DNA of 9,905 nucleotides from an uncultured Oscillospiraceae bacterium (GCA_900554525.1 USHL01000035.1:1-9905); one strand, 5' to 3'; shown: positions 1-5,837, numbered from the stretch's first letter. Program-made: numbers and translations. Notes: generated by a model from the letters alone, not told the origin.

Positions 1-10
1 CTTCCGATCT
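1..10. other. Residual Illumina adapter end
   Basis: The first ten bases, CTTCCGATCT, are identical to the 3' end of the Illumina TruSeq-type adapter. The homology of the following gene to CCA-adding enzymes starts exactly at base 11 (Gly-Asp-Pro-Glu). The three codons made from bases 2-10 (Phe-Arg-Ser) do not fit the family. This is probably library sequence left at the end of a contig. Confidence 0.85.
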
Positions 11-751
11 GGCGACCCGGAAACCCGCTTTAAAGAGGACGCGCTCAGAATACTGCGGCTTTTCCGCTTTGCCTCGGCGCTCGGCTTCAGCCCCGAAAAA
101 AACACCCTCGAAGCGGCGCTCGGCTGCGCGCCGCTTTTAACAAAAATCAGCGCCGAAAGAATAAGCGCCGAGCTTTTAAAAACACTGTGCGGTGCCGACC
201 CCGCCGCCCTTGCTCCCCTAACAAACCGCGGAGGGCTGGAATTTTTAGGGGTGTACGGCAGGCCCGATTACCACAAGGTAAAGCTGCTGAACGCAAACGC
301 AGACCTCGCTCTTTTCGCCTTTCTTTACTCGGCCGGAGCCGATATCCCGCAGGTGCTTAAGCGCCTTAAGCTGCCGAATAAGACAAAAGCGTTTGCCGCG
401 GGGCTTCTCCCGCTTTTGGAAATGCCCGTTTGTAAGACCAAATACGCAGTCAAGGAAGCTCTTTTCCGTTACTCACCTGAGCTTTTCAGCTCATACCTGC
501 AAATCCGTACCGTCTTTTTCGGCGACGACACCTCCCGCGCCGCGACTCTGCTTTCCGAAATACTCGCGAACGGCGAGCCGTACCGTATATGCGACCTTAA
601 AATCAGCGGCAAAGAGCTTATAAAGCTCGGTATAAGCGGCGAAAGGATCGGTGAAACGCTTGAAGCCCTGCGCCGTATGGTCTCGGCCGACCCCCGGCTC
701 AACACAGAGGAACTGCTCCTTGAAAAGGCCGAAGAATTAAACCGTAACTAA
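11..751 (+). CDS. cca: CCA-adding tRNA nucleotidyltransferase, 3' part (partial)
   Basis: The protein adds or repairs the 3'-terminal CCA of tRNAs in the cytoplasm, using CTP and ATP. Only the C-terminal 246 residues are in the window; the catalytic nucleotidyltransferase head lies off the left edge. The visible part starts in the neck: GDPETRF, EDALRILRLFRF (the EDxxR motif that reads the incoming nucleotide), then ISAERISAELLKTL. The C-terminal block contains ICDLKISGKELIKLGISG and LNTEEL, typical of Firmicutes CCA enzymes. No HD phosphohydrolase motif is visible in the body or tail region. A GTG at 251 is an internal codon and not the start, because the frame stays open and homologous back to base 11. 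The gene ends with TAA and is followed at once by a terminator, so it is probably the last gene of its unit. Confidence 0.9.
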   Translation, partial: GDPETRFKEDALRILRLFRFASALGFSPEKNTLEAALGCAPLLTKISAERISAELLKTLCGADPAALAPLTNRGGLEFLGVYGRPDYHKVKLLNANADLALFAFLYSAGADIPQVLKRLKLPNKTKAFAAGLLPLLEMPVCKTKYAVKEALFRYSPELFSSYLQIRTVFFGDDTSRAATLLSEILANGEPYRICDLKISGKELIKLGISGERIGETLEALRRMVSADPRLNTEELLLEKAEELNRN

Positions 752-757
752 ATTGCA

Positions 758-803
758 AAAGCGCCATAAACTGTAATGTACAGCAAAGGCGCTTTAATTT
801 TTT
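758..803 (+). terminator. Rho-independent terminator after cca
   Basis: AAAGCGCC (758-765) pairs perfectly with GGCGCTTT (788-795). Inside it is a second short stem, CTGTA/TACAG (771-775 and 779-783), with a 3-base loop. The 3' side runs into AATTTTTTT (796-803). It begins 6 bases after the cca stop codon. The T tract ends only 18 bases before the dpaA start codon. Confidence 0.85.
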
Positions 804-821
804 ATACGGGCAGTGATATGA

Positions 822-1622
822 ATGATAAAGGTAACCGTCACAGGCGGAGACCAGCGCTTAAGAATTGCCGCAAAGCGGCTTGAAGAAGCGGGCCTCGAGG
901 TGGACACAGTCGGTCTTTACAGCGGCGACGCCGCGGTTTTCGAAAACAGCGACGTTATACTTCTGCCGGTCCCGACCACAAAGGACGGCGAAACGGTCTT
1001 CGCTCCGTTTTCCGAACGCAGGATTTATCTTTCGGAAATAGACCGCCGCACCGGCAAAAATCAGCTTATTTTATGCTGCAACTACCGCTTTGAGGGAAAG
1101 AACTGTGTCGACTACGGCAAGCTTGACGGCTACTCTCTCTTGAATGCCGTTCCTACCGCCGAGGGAGCGATAAAGCTCGCCATAGAAAGGACTCCCTTTA
1201 CCCTCTGGCGCTCAAGGGTGCTTGTAATAGGCTTCGGACGGGTCGGAAAGGTGCTTGCACAAAGGCTTCAGGCGCTCGGCTGTCTCGTTACCGTCAGCGC
1301 CCGGAAGTCCGCCGATTTCGCCATGCTCGACACCCTCGGGATTAATCACATAAATACCGAAAAGCTCAACGAGCTGCCGCTCGGCTACGACATAATATTC
1401 AACACCGTAGACGCGGCGGTGATAAACAATACCGCCCTGGAACGCTGTACCGCAGAGCTTATAATCGACCTTTCCTCTAAGGGAGGGCTTGATCTGTCGG
1501 CCGCAAAAAGCCTCGGCATTGACGCCTTCGCCGCTCCGGGACTTCCCGGCATCACCGCGCCGCGCACCGCCGGCGAGATACTCGCCGAAACTGTTTTGCA
1601 GCTGATAAATTCATATTTTTAA
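822..1622 (+). CDS. dpaA: Dipicolinate synthase subunit A
   Basis: DpaA (SpoVFA) forms dipicolinate synthase with DpaB. In the mother cell this enzyme oxidises the lysine-pathway intermediate dihydrodipicolinate/HTPA to dipicolinic acid, which is then moved into the spore core with calcium. The 266-residue product shows the family layout: an N-terminal domain starting VTGGDQRLRIAAKRL, then LLPVPTTKDG (about 48-56), LLNAVPTAEGAIKLA (about 106-120), and an NAD(P)-binding Rossmann motif VLVIGFGRVGKVLAQRL (about 133-149) followed by TVSARKSADFAML. The C-terminal part has LIIDLSSKGGLD and APGLPGITAPRTAGEIL. It is slightly shorter than the usual roughly 290 residues but has no visible gap. The ATG at 822 is chosen because the homology begins at residue 2; its ribosome site is weak. 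It lies 16 bases before dpaB and is surely co-transcribed with it. The usual Bacillus neighbours asd, dapG and dapA do not follow. Confidence 0.95.
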   Translation: MIKVTVTGGDQRLRIAAKRLEEAGLEVDTVGLYSGDAAVFENSDVILLPVPTTKDGETVFAPFSERRIYLSEIDRRTGKNQLILCCNYRFEGKNCVDYGKLDGYSLLNAVPTAEGAIKLAIERTPFTLWRSRVLVIGFGRVGKVLAQRLQALGCLVTVSARKSADFAMLDTLGINHINTEKLNELPLGYDIIFNTVDAAVINNTALERCTAELIIDLSSKGGLDLSAAKSLGIDAFAAPGLPGITAPRTAGEILAETVLQLINSYF

Positions 1623-1638
1623 AAAAGAGGAGAACGCT

Positions 1639-2211
1639 ATGAAAGCTATAACGCTCGGCTATGCGTTCTGCGGCTCCTTCTGCACCATAAAACAGTCCCT
1701 CGCGGCGTTAAAGGAGCTCGCAGCGCTTGACATAAAAATAAAGCCGATAATGTCGCAGATAGTGTATAACACCGATACCCGCTTCGGAAAGGCCGCCGAC
1801 CTCATTAAAGAAGTGGAGGAAATCTGCGGCGAAAAGATAATCCACGATATCGCCGCCGCCGAGCCGATCGGTCCCAAGGCCCTGCTCGACCTTATTGTGG
1901 TCGCTCCCTGCACCGGCAATACCATCGCCAAAATAGCGCTGGGAATAACCGACACCCCGGTTACTATGGCGGTAAAGGCCCACCTGCGAAACAACCGCCC
2001 CGTAGTGCTCGGCATCGCCACCAATGACGCCCTCGGCGCCTCGGCCAAAAACATAGGCATTCTGCATAACACCGGCAATATATTCTTCGTGCCCTACCGG
2101 CAGGACGACCCGTTCGGCAAAAACAATTCGCTGGTCTGCGATTTCAGCCTGATAAAGGCCACCGCCGAAAAGGCACTGGCCGGCGAGCAGCTGCAGCCGG
2201 TGCTGATTTAA
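1639..2211 (+). CDS. dpaB: Dipicolinate synthase subunit B (flavoprotein-like)
   Basis: DpaB (SpoVFB) is the second subunit of dipicolinate synthase and has a flavoprotein (UbiX/Dfp-like) fold. The 190-residue product has the expected start, ITLGYAFCGSFCTIKQS, followed by IKPIMSQIVYNTDTRFGKA. It then has the cofactor-loop motif LIVVAPCTGNTIAKIALGI (about 85-103), GIATNDALG (about 125-133), NIFFVPYRQDDPFGK, and the family tail GEQLQPVLI. Length is normal for the family. The ATG at 1639 follows a strong ribosome site, AGAGGAGA (1626-1633). The gene starts 16 bases after dpaA and ends at a strong terminator. Its last 42 bases before the final two codons reappear about 800 bases downstream (see the repeat entries). 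Confidence 0.95.
   Translation: MKAITLGYAFCGSFCTIKQSLAALKELAALDIKIKPIMSQIVYNTDTRFGKAADLIKEVEEICGEKIIHDIAAAEPIGPKALLDLIVVAPCTGNTIAKIALGITDTPVTMAVKAHLRNNRPVVLGIATNDALGASAKNIGILHNTGNIFFVPYRQDDPFGKNNSLVCDFSLIKATAEKALAGEQLQPVLI
2165..2206 (+). repeat. dpaB-tail direct repeat, copy 1
   Basis: This stretch encodes residues E-K-A-L-A-G-E-Q-L-Q-P-V-L of DpaB. It matches 2967-3008 at 38 of 42 positions. The last 26 bases (2181-2206) are identical in both copies, and all four differences fall in the first 16. The core contains the palindrome GCAGCTGC. Together the copies bracket the AT-rich lipoprotein islet. Confidence 0.85.
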
Positions 2212-2215
2212 ACCG

Positions 2216-2243
2216 AAAGCGCGGAGTTTTCTCCGCGCTTTTT
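2216..2243 (+). terminator. Rho-independent terminator of dpaAB
   Basis: A perfect 11-bp stem, AAAGCGCGGAG (2216-2226) with CTCCGCGCTTT (2231-2241), is closed by a TTTT loop. The run of T continues to 2243. It begins 4 bases after the dpaB stop codon. Confidence 0.95.
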
Positions 2244-2271
2244 AATATTATTTATTAGTGCTCCTGATGAA

Positions 2272-2300
2272 ATATAAAAACCGCCTGCAAATGCAAGCGG
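2272..2300 (-). terminator. Likely terminator of the lipoprotein gene
   Basis: Read on the minus strand, CCGCTTGCA (2300-2292) pairs with TGCAGGCGG (2289-2281) and is followed by TTTTTATATT. The only non-Watson-Crick pair is a G-U wobble on the minus strand, whereas the plus-strand transcript would have a C-A mismatch. This favours use in the minus direction. It lies about 130 bases beyond the stop of the lipoprotein gene. Confidence 0.7.
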
Positions 2301-2431
2301 GAAACTATATGTTTATTTTAAATAGAAAGAAGGCAAGCCGCACCGATAACACTTCAGAAATGATTTTAGTATATTTTACGGTGTATTTCAGATTAATTGT
2401 ATACTTCGGCGCCGTTTAACCTATTAATCAA

Positions 2432-2887
2432 TTATTTGCTATATTTGTTTACCAGCTCATCATATTTTTCAGGTGTGATTTGATTATTTTTATCTGCTTG
2501 GTAAAGCTTAAAGCTTCCACCCTCTGAAATCCGAACACATATGTTGCCATCTTCCATAAGATACAAAATAAACTTTTTACCGGCAATACTGATATTTATA
2601 GGCTTATTTGTTGGAAAAACCATTAACTCATGCAATTTGTCAGAAGGATAATCGCTTTTATATCGGTATTTTGCAAACAAGTCGAAATCGTCTTCACCGA
2701 TAATTATTTCCGGAACAGCTCCGTCGTCAATTATCGTACAGCTCTCAACATCTTCTATCGAATTTGCACCCATATCAAAAAGCAATGAACCTTCTTCGAA
2801 ATACTTACTCGTATCAGCGTGATTTCTGCAAGAGCATAATGCTATAAGAAGCAAAAAACAAGTAGATAATAATAGTGTTTTTTTCAC
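2432..2887 (-). CDS. Small putative lipoprotein of unknown function
   Basis: I do not recognise a family for this 151-residue product. It starts with a lipoprotein signal: MKK, a hydrophobic stretch (about 4-17), then Leu-Cys-Ser-Cys, with Cys20 the likely lipidated residue. It would be anchored to the outer face of the membrane. The mature part is acidic and polar, with short beta-like stretches such as PEIIIGEDDFDLF, INISIAGKKFILYLM and NICVRI, and ends with a helical ITPEKYDELVNKYSK. The start is GTG at 2887; an ATG two bases upstream runs straight into a stop. An AGGGG ribosome site (2896-2900) lies 8 bases upstream. The gene is much more AT-rich than its neighbours: bases 2461-2520 have 19 G or C in 60, against 41 in 60 for 1501-1560 of dpaA. 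This suggests recent acquisition. Confidence 0.75.
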   Translation of the reverse strand: MKKTLLLSTCFLLLIALCSCRNHADTSKYFEEGSLLFDMGANSIEDVESCTIIDDGAVPEIIIGEDDFDLFAKYRYKSDYPSDKLHELMVFPTNKPINISIAGKKFILYLMEDGNICVRISEGGSFKLYQADKNNQITPEKYDELVNKYSK

Positions 2888-2907
2888 ATCAACAACCCCT
2901 TTTTACA

Positions 2908-2936
2908 ATCATACCATTTATAAACTGTTAAATCAA
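2908..2936 (-). promoter_or_regulatory. Sigma-A promoter of the lipoprotein gene
   Basis: On the minus strand TTGATT (2936-2931) is followed after exactly 17 bases by TATGAT (2913-2908). Transcription would start near 2901, just ahead of the AGGGG ribosome site, giving a leader of only about 14 bases. Confidence 0.8.
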
Positions 2937-2966
2937 GTGAAAATTTCCAAAATATGATATCTGTTC

Positions 2967-3008
2967 CCGAAATGGCGCCGGACGGCGAGCAGCTGCAGCC
3001 GGTGCTGA
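2967..3008 (+). repeat. dpaB-tail direct repeat, copy 2 (gene remnant)
   Basis: This is the second copy of the dpaB 3' end, 38 of 42 identical to 2165-2206 and identical over 2983-3008. In the dpaB frame it reads P-E-M-A-P-D-G-E-Q-L-Q-P-V-L, so the family tail GEQLQPVL is preserved. The final Ile and stop are replaced by Thr-Trp-His and the frame runs on. No upstream dpaB sequence or ribosome site accompanies it, so it is a remnant or recombination scar and not a working gene. Confidence 0.85.
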
Positions 3009-3016
3009 CATGGCAT

Positions 3017-3056
3017 AAAAAACGGACAGACGTTTTCAGTCTGTCCGTGATTTTTT
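3017..3056 (-). terminator. Terminator of the NSS symporter gene, probably bidirectional
   Basis: A perfect 10-bp stem, ACGGACAGAC (3022-3031) with GTCTGTCCGT (3039-3048), has a 7-base loop. The minus strand ends in six T (3022-3017) and the plus strand has TTTTTT at 3051-3056. It begins 6 bases after the symporter stop codon and could also stop transcripts arriving from the left. Confidence 0.9.
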
Positions 3057-4431
3057 ATTTTGCGAAAAATTTATCATAATAGCCCATTACAAAAATAAAT
3101 AGTATAATGAACGGAAGTATCCACTTGCAGTAAAATTTCGCCCACTTCGGGAAACGCAGCCCGCGTTCGCCGGTGTTGGCCTCCGCAAGGAAATTATTCC
3201 AGCCCCAGCCCCGCTTTGAAACGCAGAAAAGCAGATACACAAGCGAGCCGAGCGGCAAAAGGGTATTGGAAACAATGAAATCCTCAAGATCCTGTATTGT
3301 ACTGCCCTCGCCGAACGGCTGAAAGCCGCTCAGAAGATTAAAGCCGAAAACGCAGGGCAGGCTCAGCACTGCTATGACTATGCCGTTGACCAATATTGCC
3401 TTTTTGCGGCTCCAGCCCCACAGATCCATCGCAAAGCAGATTATATTTTCAAATACGGCGATAACCGTCGAAAGCGCCGCAAAGCTCATAAACACAAAGA
3501 AAAGGGCGCCCCACAGCCTGCCGCCGGACATCTGGTTGAAAACATTCGGCAGCGTCACAAAGACAAGCCCCGGACCCTGCGTCTGGTCTACGTTAAAGGC
3601 AAAGCATGCGGGGAAGATTATAAGCCCCGACATCATAGCTACCAGTGTGTCGAGCGTAGTGATTGTGGCGGCCTCACCGGTCAGACGGCGCTCCTTGCCG
3701 ATATAGCTGCCGAATATCGCTATCGCCCCGATGCCGATGCTCAGGGTAAAGAACGCCTGCCCCATCGCGGCGTAAAGCGCCTCGCCGATGCCCTCCTCGG
3801 CAAGCCTGCCGAAATCCGGCTTCAAGAAAAATTTAAGACCCTCCGCACCGCCGGGCAGTGTCGCGCTGCGGACGCAGAGTATACCCATTATCAAAAACAG
3901 CAGCACCATCATGACCTTTGTGATGCGCTCCACACCGTTTTTAAGCCCTAACGAACAGACGCCGAAGCCTATCACGATGGAAACCAGCATCCAGATTATC
4001 TGCTCGCCCGGCGCCGCCAGCATATCGTTGAAGACCTGCCCGACGCCTTCCGGGTCAAGACCTGTAAAAGTGCCTTTTGCCATTTTAACAAAGTAATTCA
4101 TCATCCAGCCGCTTACAACGGTATAAAAGAGCATAAGCATATAGTTACCGAGCATTGCGGCATATCCCTCAAGATGCCATTTGGTGCCCTTAGGCTCAAG
4201 CACTCTGAAGGAGCTTGCCGCCGATTTCTGCGAAGCGCGGCCGACCGCCAGCTCCATCACCATTATCGGTACTCCCATAATGACCAGAAACAGAAGATAT
4301 ATCAGCACAAAAGCGGCGCCGCCGTACTGACCGGTTATGTAGGGAAAGCGCCATACATTCCCGAGCCCTATCGCACAGCCGGCCGAAATCAGAATAAAAC
4401 CGAACCGCGAAGCGAATCTTTCACGTTCCAT
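3055..4431 (-). CDS. Sodium-dependent symporter, NSS/SNF (LeuT-fold) family
   Basis: This is a membrane protein that takes up a small solute, most likely an amino acid, driven by the sodium gradient. Its 458 residues carry about 11 membrane segments (roughly 10-31, 39-62, 88-112, 145-160, 170-187, 218-242, 258-282, 307-333, 345-362, 388-405, 432-451). This is the bacterial 11-segment form. Segment 1 has the signature AIGLGNVWRFPY (20-31), including the Asn equivalent to the sodium ligand Asn27 of LeuT. Segment 6 has the unwound AFFTLSIGIGA motif (226-236). Segment 8 has FAALSTVIA, where Ser321-Thr322 replace the Thr-Ser pair of the LeuT Na2 site. ATG 4431 has a good ribosome site, GAGGAGAGG (4445-4437). 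The gene is monocistronic with its own promoter and terminator. The substrate cannot be read from the sequence. Confidence 0.94.
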   Translation of the reverse strand: MERERFASRFGFILISAGCAIGLGNVWRFPYITGQYGGAAFVLIYLLFLVIMGVPIMVMELAVGRASQKSAASSFRVLEPKGTKWHLEGYAAMLGNYMLMLFYTVVSGWMMNYFVKMAKGTFTGLDPEGVGQVFNDMLAAPGEQIIWMLVSIVIGFGVCSLGLKNGVERITKVMMVLLFLIMGILCVRSATLPGGAEGLKFFLKPDFGRLAEEGIGEALYAAMGQAFFTLSIGIGAIAIFGSYIGKERRLTGEAATITTLDTLVAMMSGLIIFPACFAFNVDQTQGPGLVFVTLPNVFNQMSGGRLWGALFFVFMSFAALSTVIAVFENIICFAMDLWGWSRKKAILVNGIVIAVLSLPCVFGFNLLSGFQPFGEGSTIQDLEDFIVSNTLLPLGSLVYLLFCVSKRGWGWNNFLAEANTGERGLRFPKWAKFYCKWILPFIILFIFVMGYYDKFFAK

Positions 4432-4465
4432 ACTATCCTCTCCTCAAACGATATCGACAGTTAAA

Positions 4466-4493
4466 ATTATACAGTAAAAGCATAAAATGTCAA
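4466..4493 (-). promoter_or_regulatory. Consensus sigma-A promoter of the symporter gene
   Basis: On the minus strand a perfect TTGACA (4493-4488) is followed after 16 bases by a perfect TATAAT (4471-4466). The -35 box overlaps the inverted repeat at 4482-4505, so a protein bound there would be expected to block RNA polymerase. Confidence 0.85.
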
Positions 4494-4505
4494 GGCACAT
4501 TTTAT
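4482..4505. promoter_or_regulatory. Inverted repeat, possible operator
   Basis: ATAAAATGT (4482-4490) and ACATTTTAT (4497-4505) form a perfect 9-bp inverted repeat around a 6-base spacer. It covers the -35 box of the symporter promoter. Most of it lies upstream of that promoter's start point, and it precedes the opposite promoter, so it is a DNA element rather than an RNA hairpin. The half-site TAAAATGT recurs at 4552-4559. The regulator is unknown. Confidence 0.5.
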
Positions 4506-4518
4506 ATAAAGTTTTATA

Positions 4519-4547
4519 TTGAAATATAGTTACCGATTCGTTATAAT
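4519..4547 (+). promoter_or_regulatory. Sigma-A promoter of the GH172-type gene
   Basis: TTGAAA (4519-4524) is followed after exactly 17 bases by TATAAT (4542-4547). The transcript should start near 4554. It points away from the symporter promoter, making this a divergent control region. Confidence 0.85.
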
Positions 4548-4551
4548 ATTC

Positions 4552-4559
4552 TAAAATGT
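4552..4559 (+). promoter_or_regulatory. Third TAAAATGT half-site near the GH172 gene start point
   Basis: TAAAATGT repeats the half-site of the inverted repeat at 4482-4505 in the same orientation as its left arm, and the next base (C) also matches. It sits at the predicted transcription start of the GH172-type gene, between the -10 box and the ribosome site. In an AT-rich spacer a chance match is possible. Confidence 0.35.
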
Positions 4560-4578
4560 CTTTTATGGAGGAAATTTT

Positions 4579-5631
4579 ATGGAACAGCTGTATAAAAAAA
4601 TCAGACGTATAAGCCGTTCGGTTTCTCCCGAAAACTTTACCGGAGAAAAGGGCTGCGGCGGGGCGGCGGAAGAAGGAACCGGAAAAAGCTTTGCACGCGA
4701 TTTAGGCATCGTATGGAAAATTTCACCGTCAGCAGTTATAAAATCCGGTGAAAACTTCACGCTTGCCGATATACACGGTGAAGGAATTATACGGCATATC
4801 TGGATTACCGACTCTTCGCCTGCCAACCGCCTTCTTGTACTGCGTATGTATTGGGACGGAAGCTCCGCACCGTCTGTCGAGGTGCCGCTCGGCGACTTCT
4901 TTGCGGCGGCGGAATATCAGAATTACTCACCTGTCGTTTCGGAAACCGTATGTGTAAATCCCAAGCGGGGCTTCAACTGTTACTGGGAAATGCCCTTTTA
5001 CCGAGAGGCCAGATTTACTCTCGAAAATATTTCCGACGGTGACATTACGGTATATTACCAAATCGACTACACGCTTGAAAGCCTGCCGGAGAACTGCATG
5101 TATTTCCACGCTCAGTTCCGGCGCTCAAATCCGTTACCCTACAAACAGGTGCATACCCTGCTCGACGGAATAAGCGGCGCCGGCGCTTACATCGGCACCT
5201 ATATGTTCTGGGGAGTCAACAACAACGGCTGGTGGGGTGAGGGCGAAATCAAGTTTTACCTTGACGGAGACAAGGATTTTCCGACCATATGCGGCACCGG
5301 CACCGAGGACTATTTCTGCGGCTCGTGGAATTTCGATACAGGCGGAAGATATCAGGAATTCTGCACCCCATACTGCGGCATGCCGAAAGTCATCCGCCCC
5401 GACGGACTTTACAGCACAAATCAAAGGTTTTCGCTTTACCGCTGGCATATTAAAGACCCTATATACTTCAGCGAGGATATCCGCATCACCATACAGGCGC
5501 TCGGCTGGAGAAGCGGCGGAAGATACCTGCCGCTTCAGGACGATATTTCTTCAGTTGCATATTTTTATCTCGACCGCTGCTCCGATATTTCCGGTACTTT
5601 ACCCGATAGGGACGGCCTTGAGCTGATATAG
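4579..5631 (+). CDS. DUF2961 / GH172-type glycoside hydrolase-like protein
   Basis: The 350-residue product belongs to the DUF2961 family. Characterised members (GH172) act on furanosides such as difructose dianhydride I or D-arabinan through a double jelly-roll fold. The family block is clear: GEGIIRHIWITD (67-78), LRMYWDG (88-94), VEVPLGDFFA (100-109), CYWEMPFYREARFTLEN (134-150), then WWGEGEIKFYLDGD (218-231) and PTICGTGTEDYFCGSWNF (235-252). The paired glutamates in GEGE (221/223) and GTED (243) have the spacing of the catalytic pair in the family. YSTNQRFSLYRWH and IRITIQALGW close the domain. There is no signal peptide, so the protein should be cytoplasmic. ATG 4579 has a strong GGAGG site (4567-4571). 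It is divergent from the symporter. The true substrate cannot be told; no sugar transporter or other glycosidase is next to it. Confidence 0.87.
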   Translation: MEQLYKKIRRISRSVSPENFTGEKGCGGAAEEGTGKSFARDLGIVWKISPSAVIKSGENFTLADIHGEGIIRHIWITDSSPANRLLVLRMYWDGSSAPSVEVPLGDFFAAAEYQNYSPVVSETVCVNPKRGFNCYWEMPFYREARFTLENISDGDITVYYQIDYTLESLPENCMYFHAQFRRSNPLPYKQVHTLLDGISGAGAYIGTYMFWGVNNNGWWGEGEIKFYLDGDKDFPTICGTGTEDYFCGSWNFDTGGRYQEFCTPYCGMPKVIRPDGLYSTNQRFSLYRWHIKDPIYFSEDIRITIQALGWRSGGRYLPLQDDISSVAYFYLDRCSDISGTLPDRDGLELI

Positions 5632-5697
5632 CAGACCTTTATGCAAATATATAATAAAAAATGCTTTTCCGGCGCGCGTACTAAAACTCCGGCAAAC

Positions 5698-5736
5698 AAA
5701 AAGCCCCGCACGCGAATAGCGTGTCGAGGCTTTTGA
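5698..5736 (-). terminator. Terminator downstream of tRNA-Arg
   Basis: On the minus strand AAAAGCCTCG (about 5734-5725) pairs, with one T-G wobble, with the CGGGGCTTTT side (about 5708-5699). An inner CACGC/GCGTG stem and a single bulged A complete the hairpin. It is followed by T-rich sequence. It begins just beyond the encoded CCA. Read on the plus strand it could also weakly end the GH172-type transcript. Confidence 0.75.
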
Positions 5737-5737
5737 C

Positions 5738-5814
5738 TGGCGCGCTGAGAGGGACTCGAACCCCCGACCCTCTGCTTAGAAGGCAGATGCTCTATCCAGC
5801 TGAGCTATCAGCGC
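5738..5814 (-). tRNA. tRNA-Arg (anticodon UCU)
   Basis: The minus strand folds as a complete tRNA. The acceptor arms GCGCTGA (5814-5808) and TCAGCGC (5748-5742) pair perfectly, followed by discriminator G and an encoded CCA (5740-5738). The D arm is TAGCTCAGCTGGATAGAGC. The anticodon loop is CTTCTAA, giving anticodon TCT, which reads AGA and AGG. The T arm contains GGTTCGAGTCC. It has its own promoter upstream and a terminator downstream. Confidence 0.97.
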
Positions 5815-5837
5815 AAAAGCTTTTTCAAGCGAAGATT

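Noticed and set aside
251..751. A short gene starting at GTG 251
   Set aside because: The same frame is open and matches the CCA-adding enzyme neck region back to base 11, so this is the middle of a larger gene.
1659..2078. Minus-strand open frames of 139 and 119 residues
   Set aside because: They are antisense to dpaB, which is clearly the real gene, and they have no recognisable domain.
2267..2419. A 50-residue open frame on the plus strand between dpaB and the lipoprotein gene
   Set aside because: There is no ribosome site before its ATG, it runs through the minus-strand terminator hairpin, and the product resembles nothing known. AT-rich DNA gives such frames by chance.
2954..3079. A 41-residue frame containing the second dpaB tail
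   Set aside because: It has no ribosome site, crosses the symporter terminator and overlaps the end of the symporter gene. It is better read as a scar of the repeat than as a gene.
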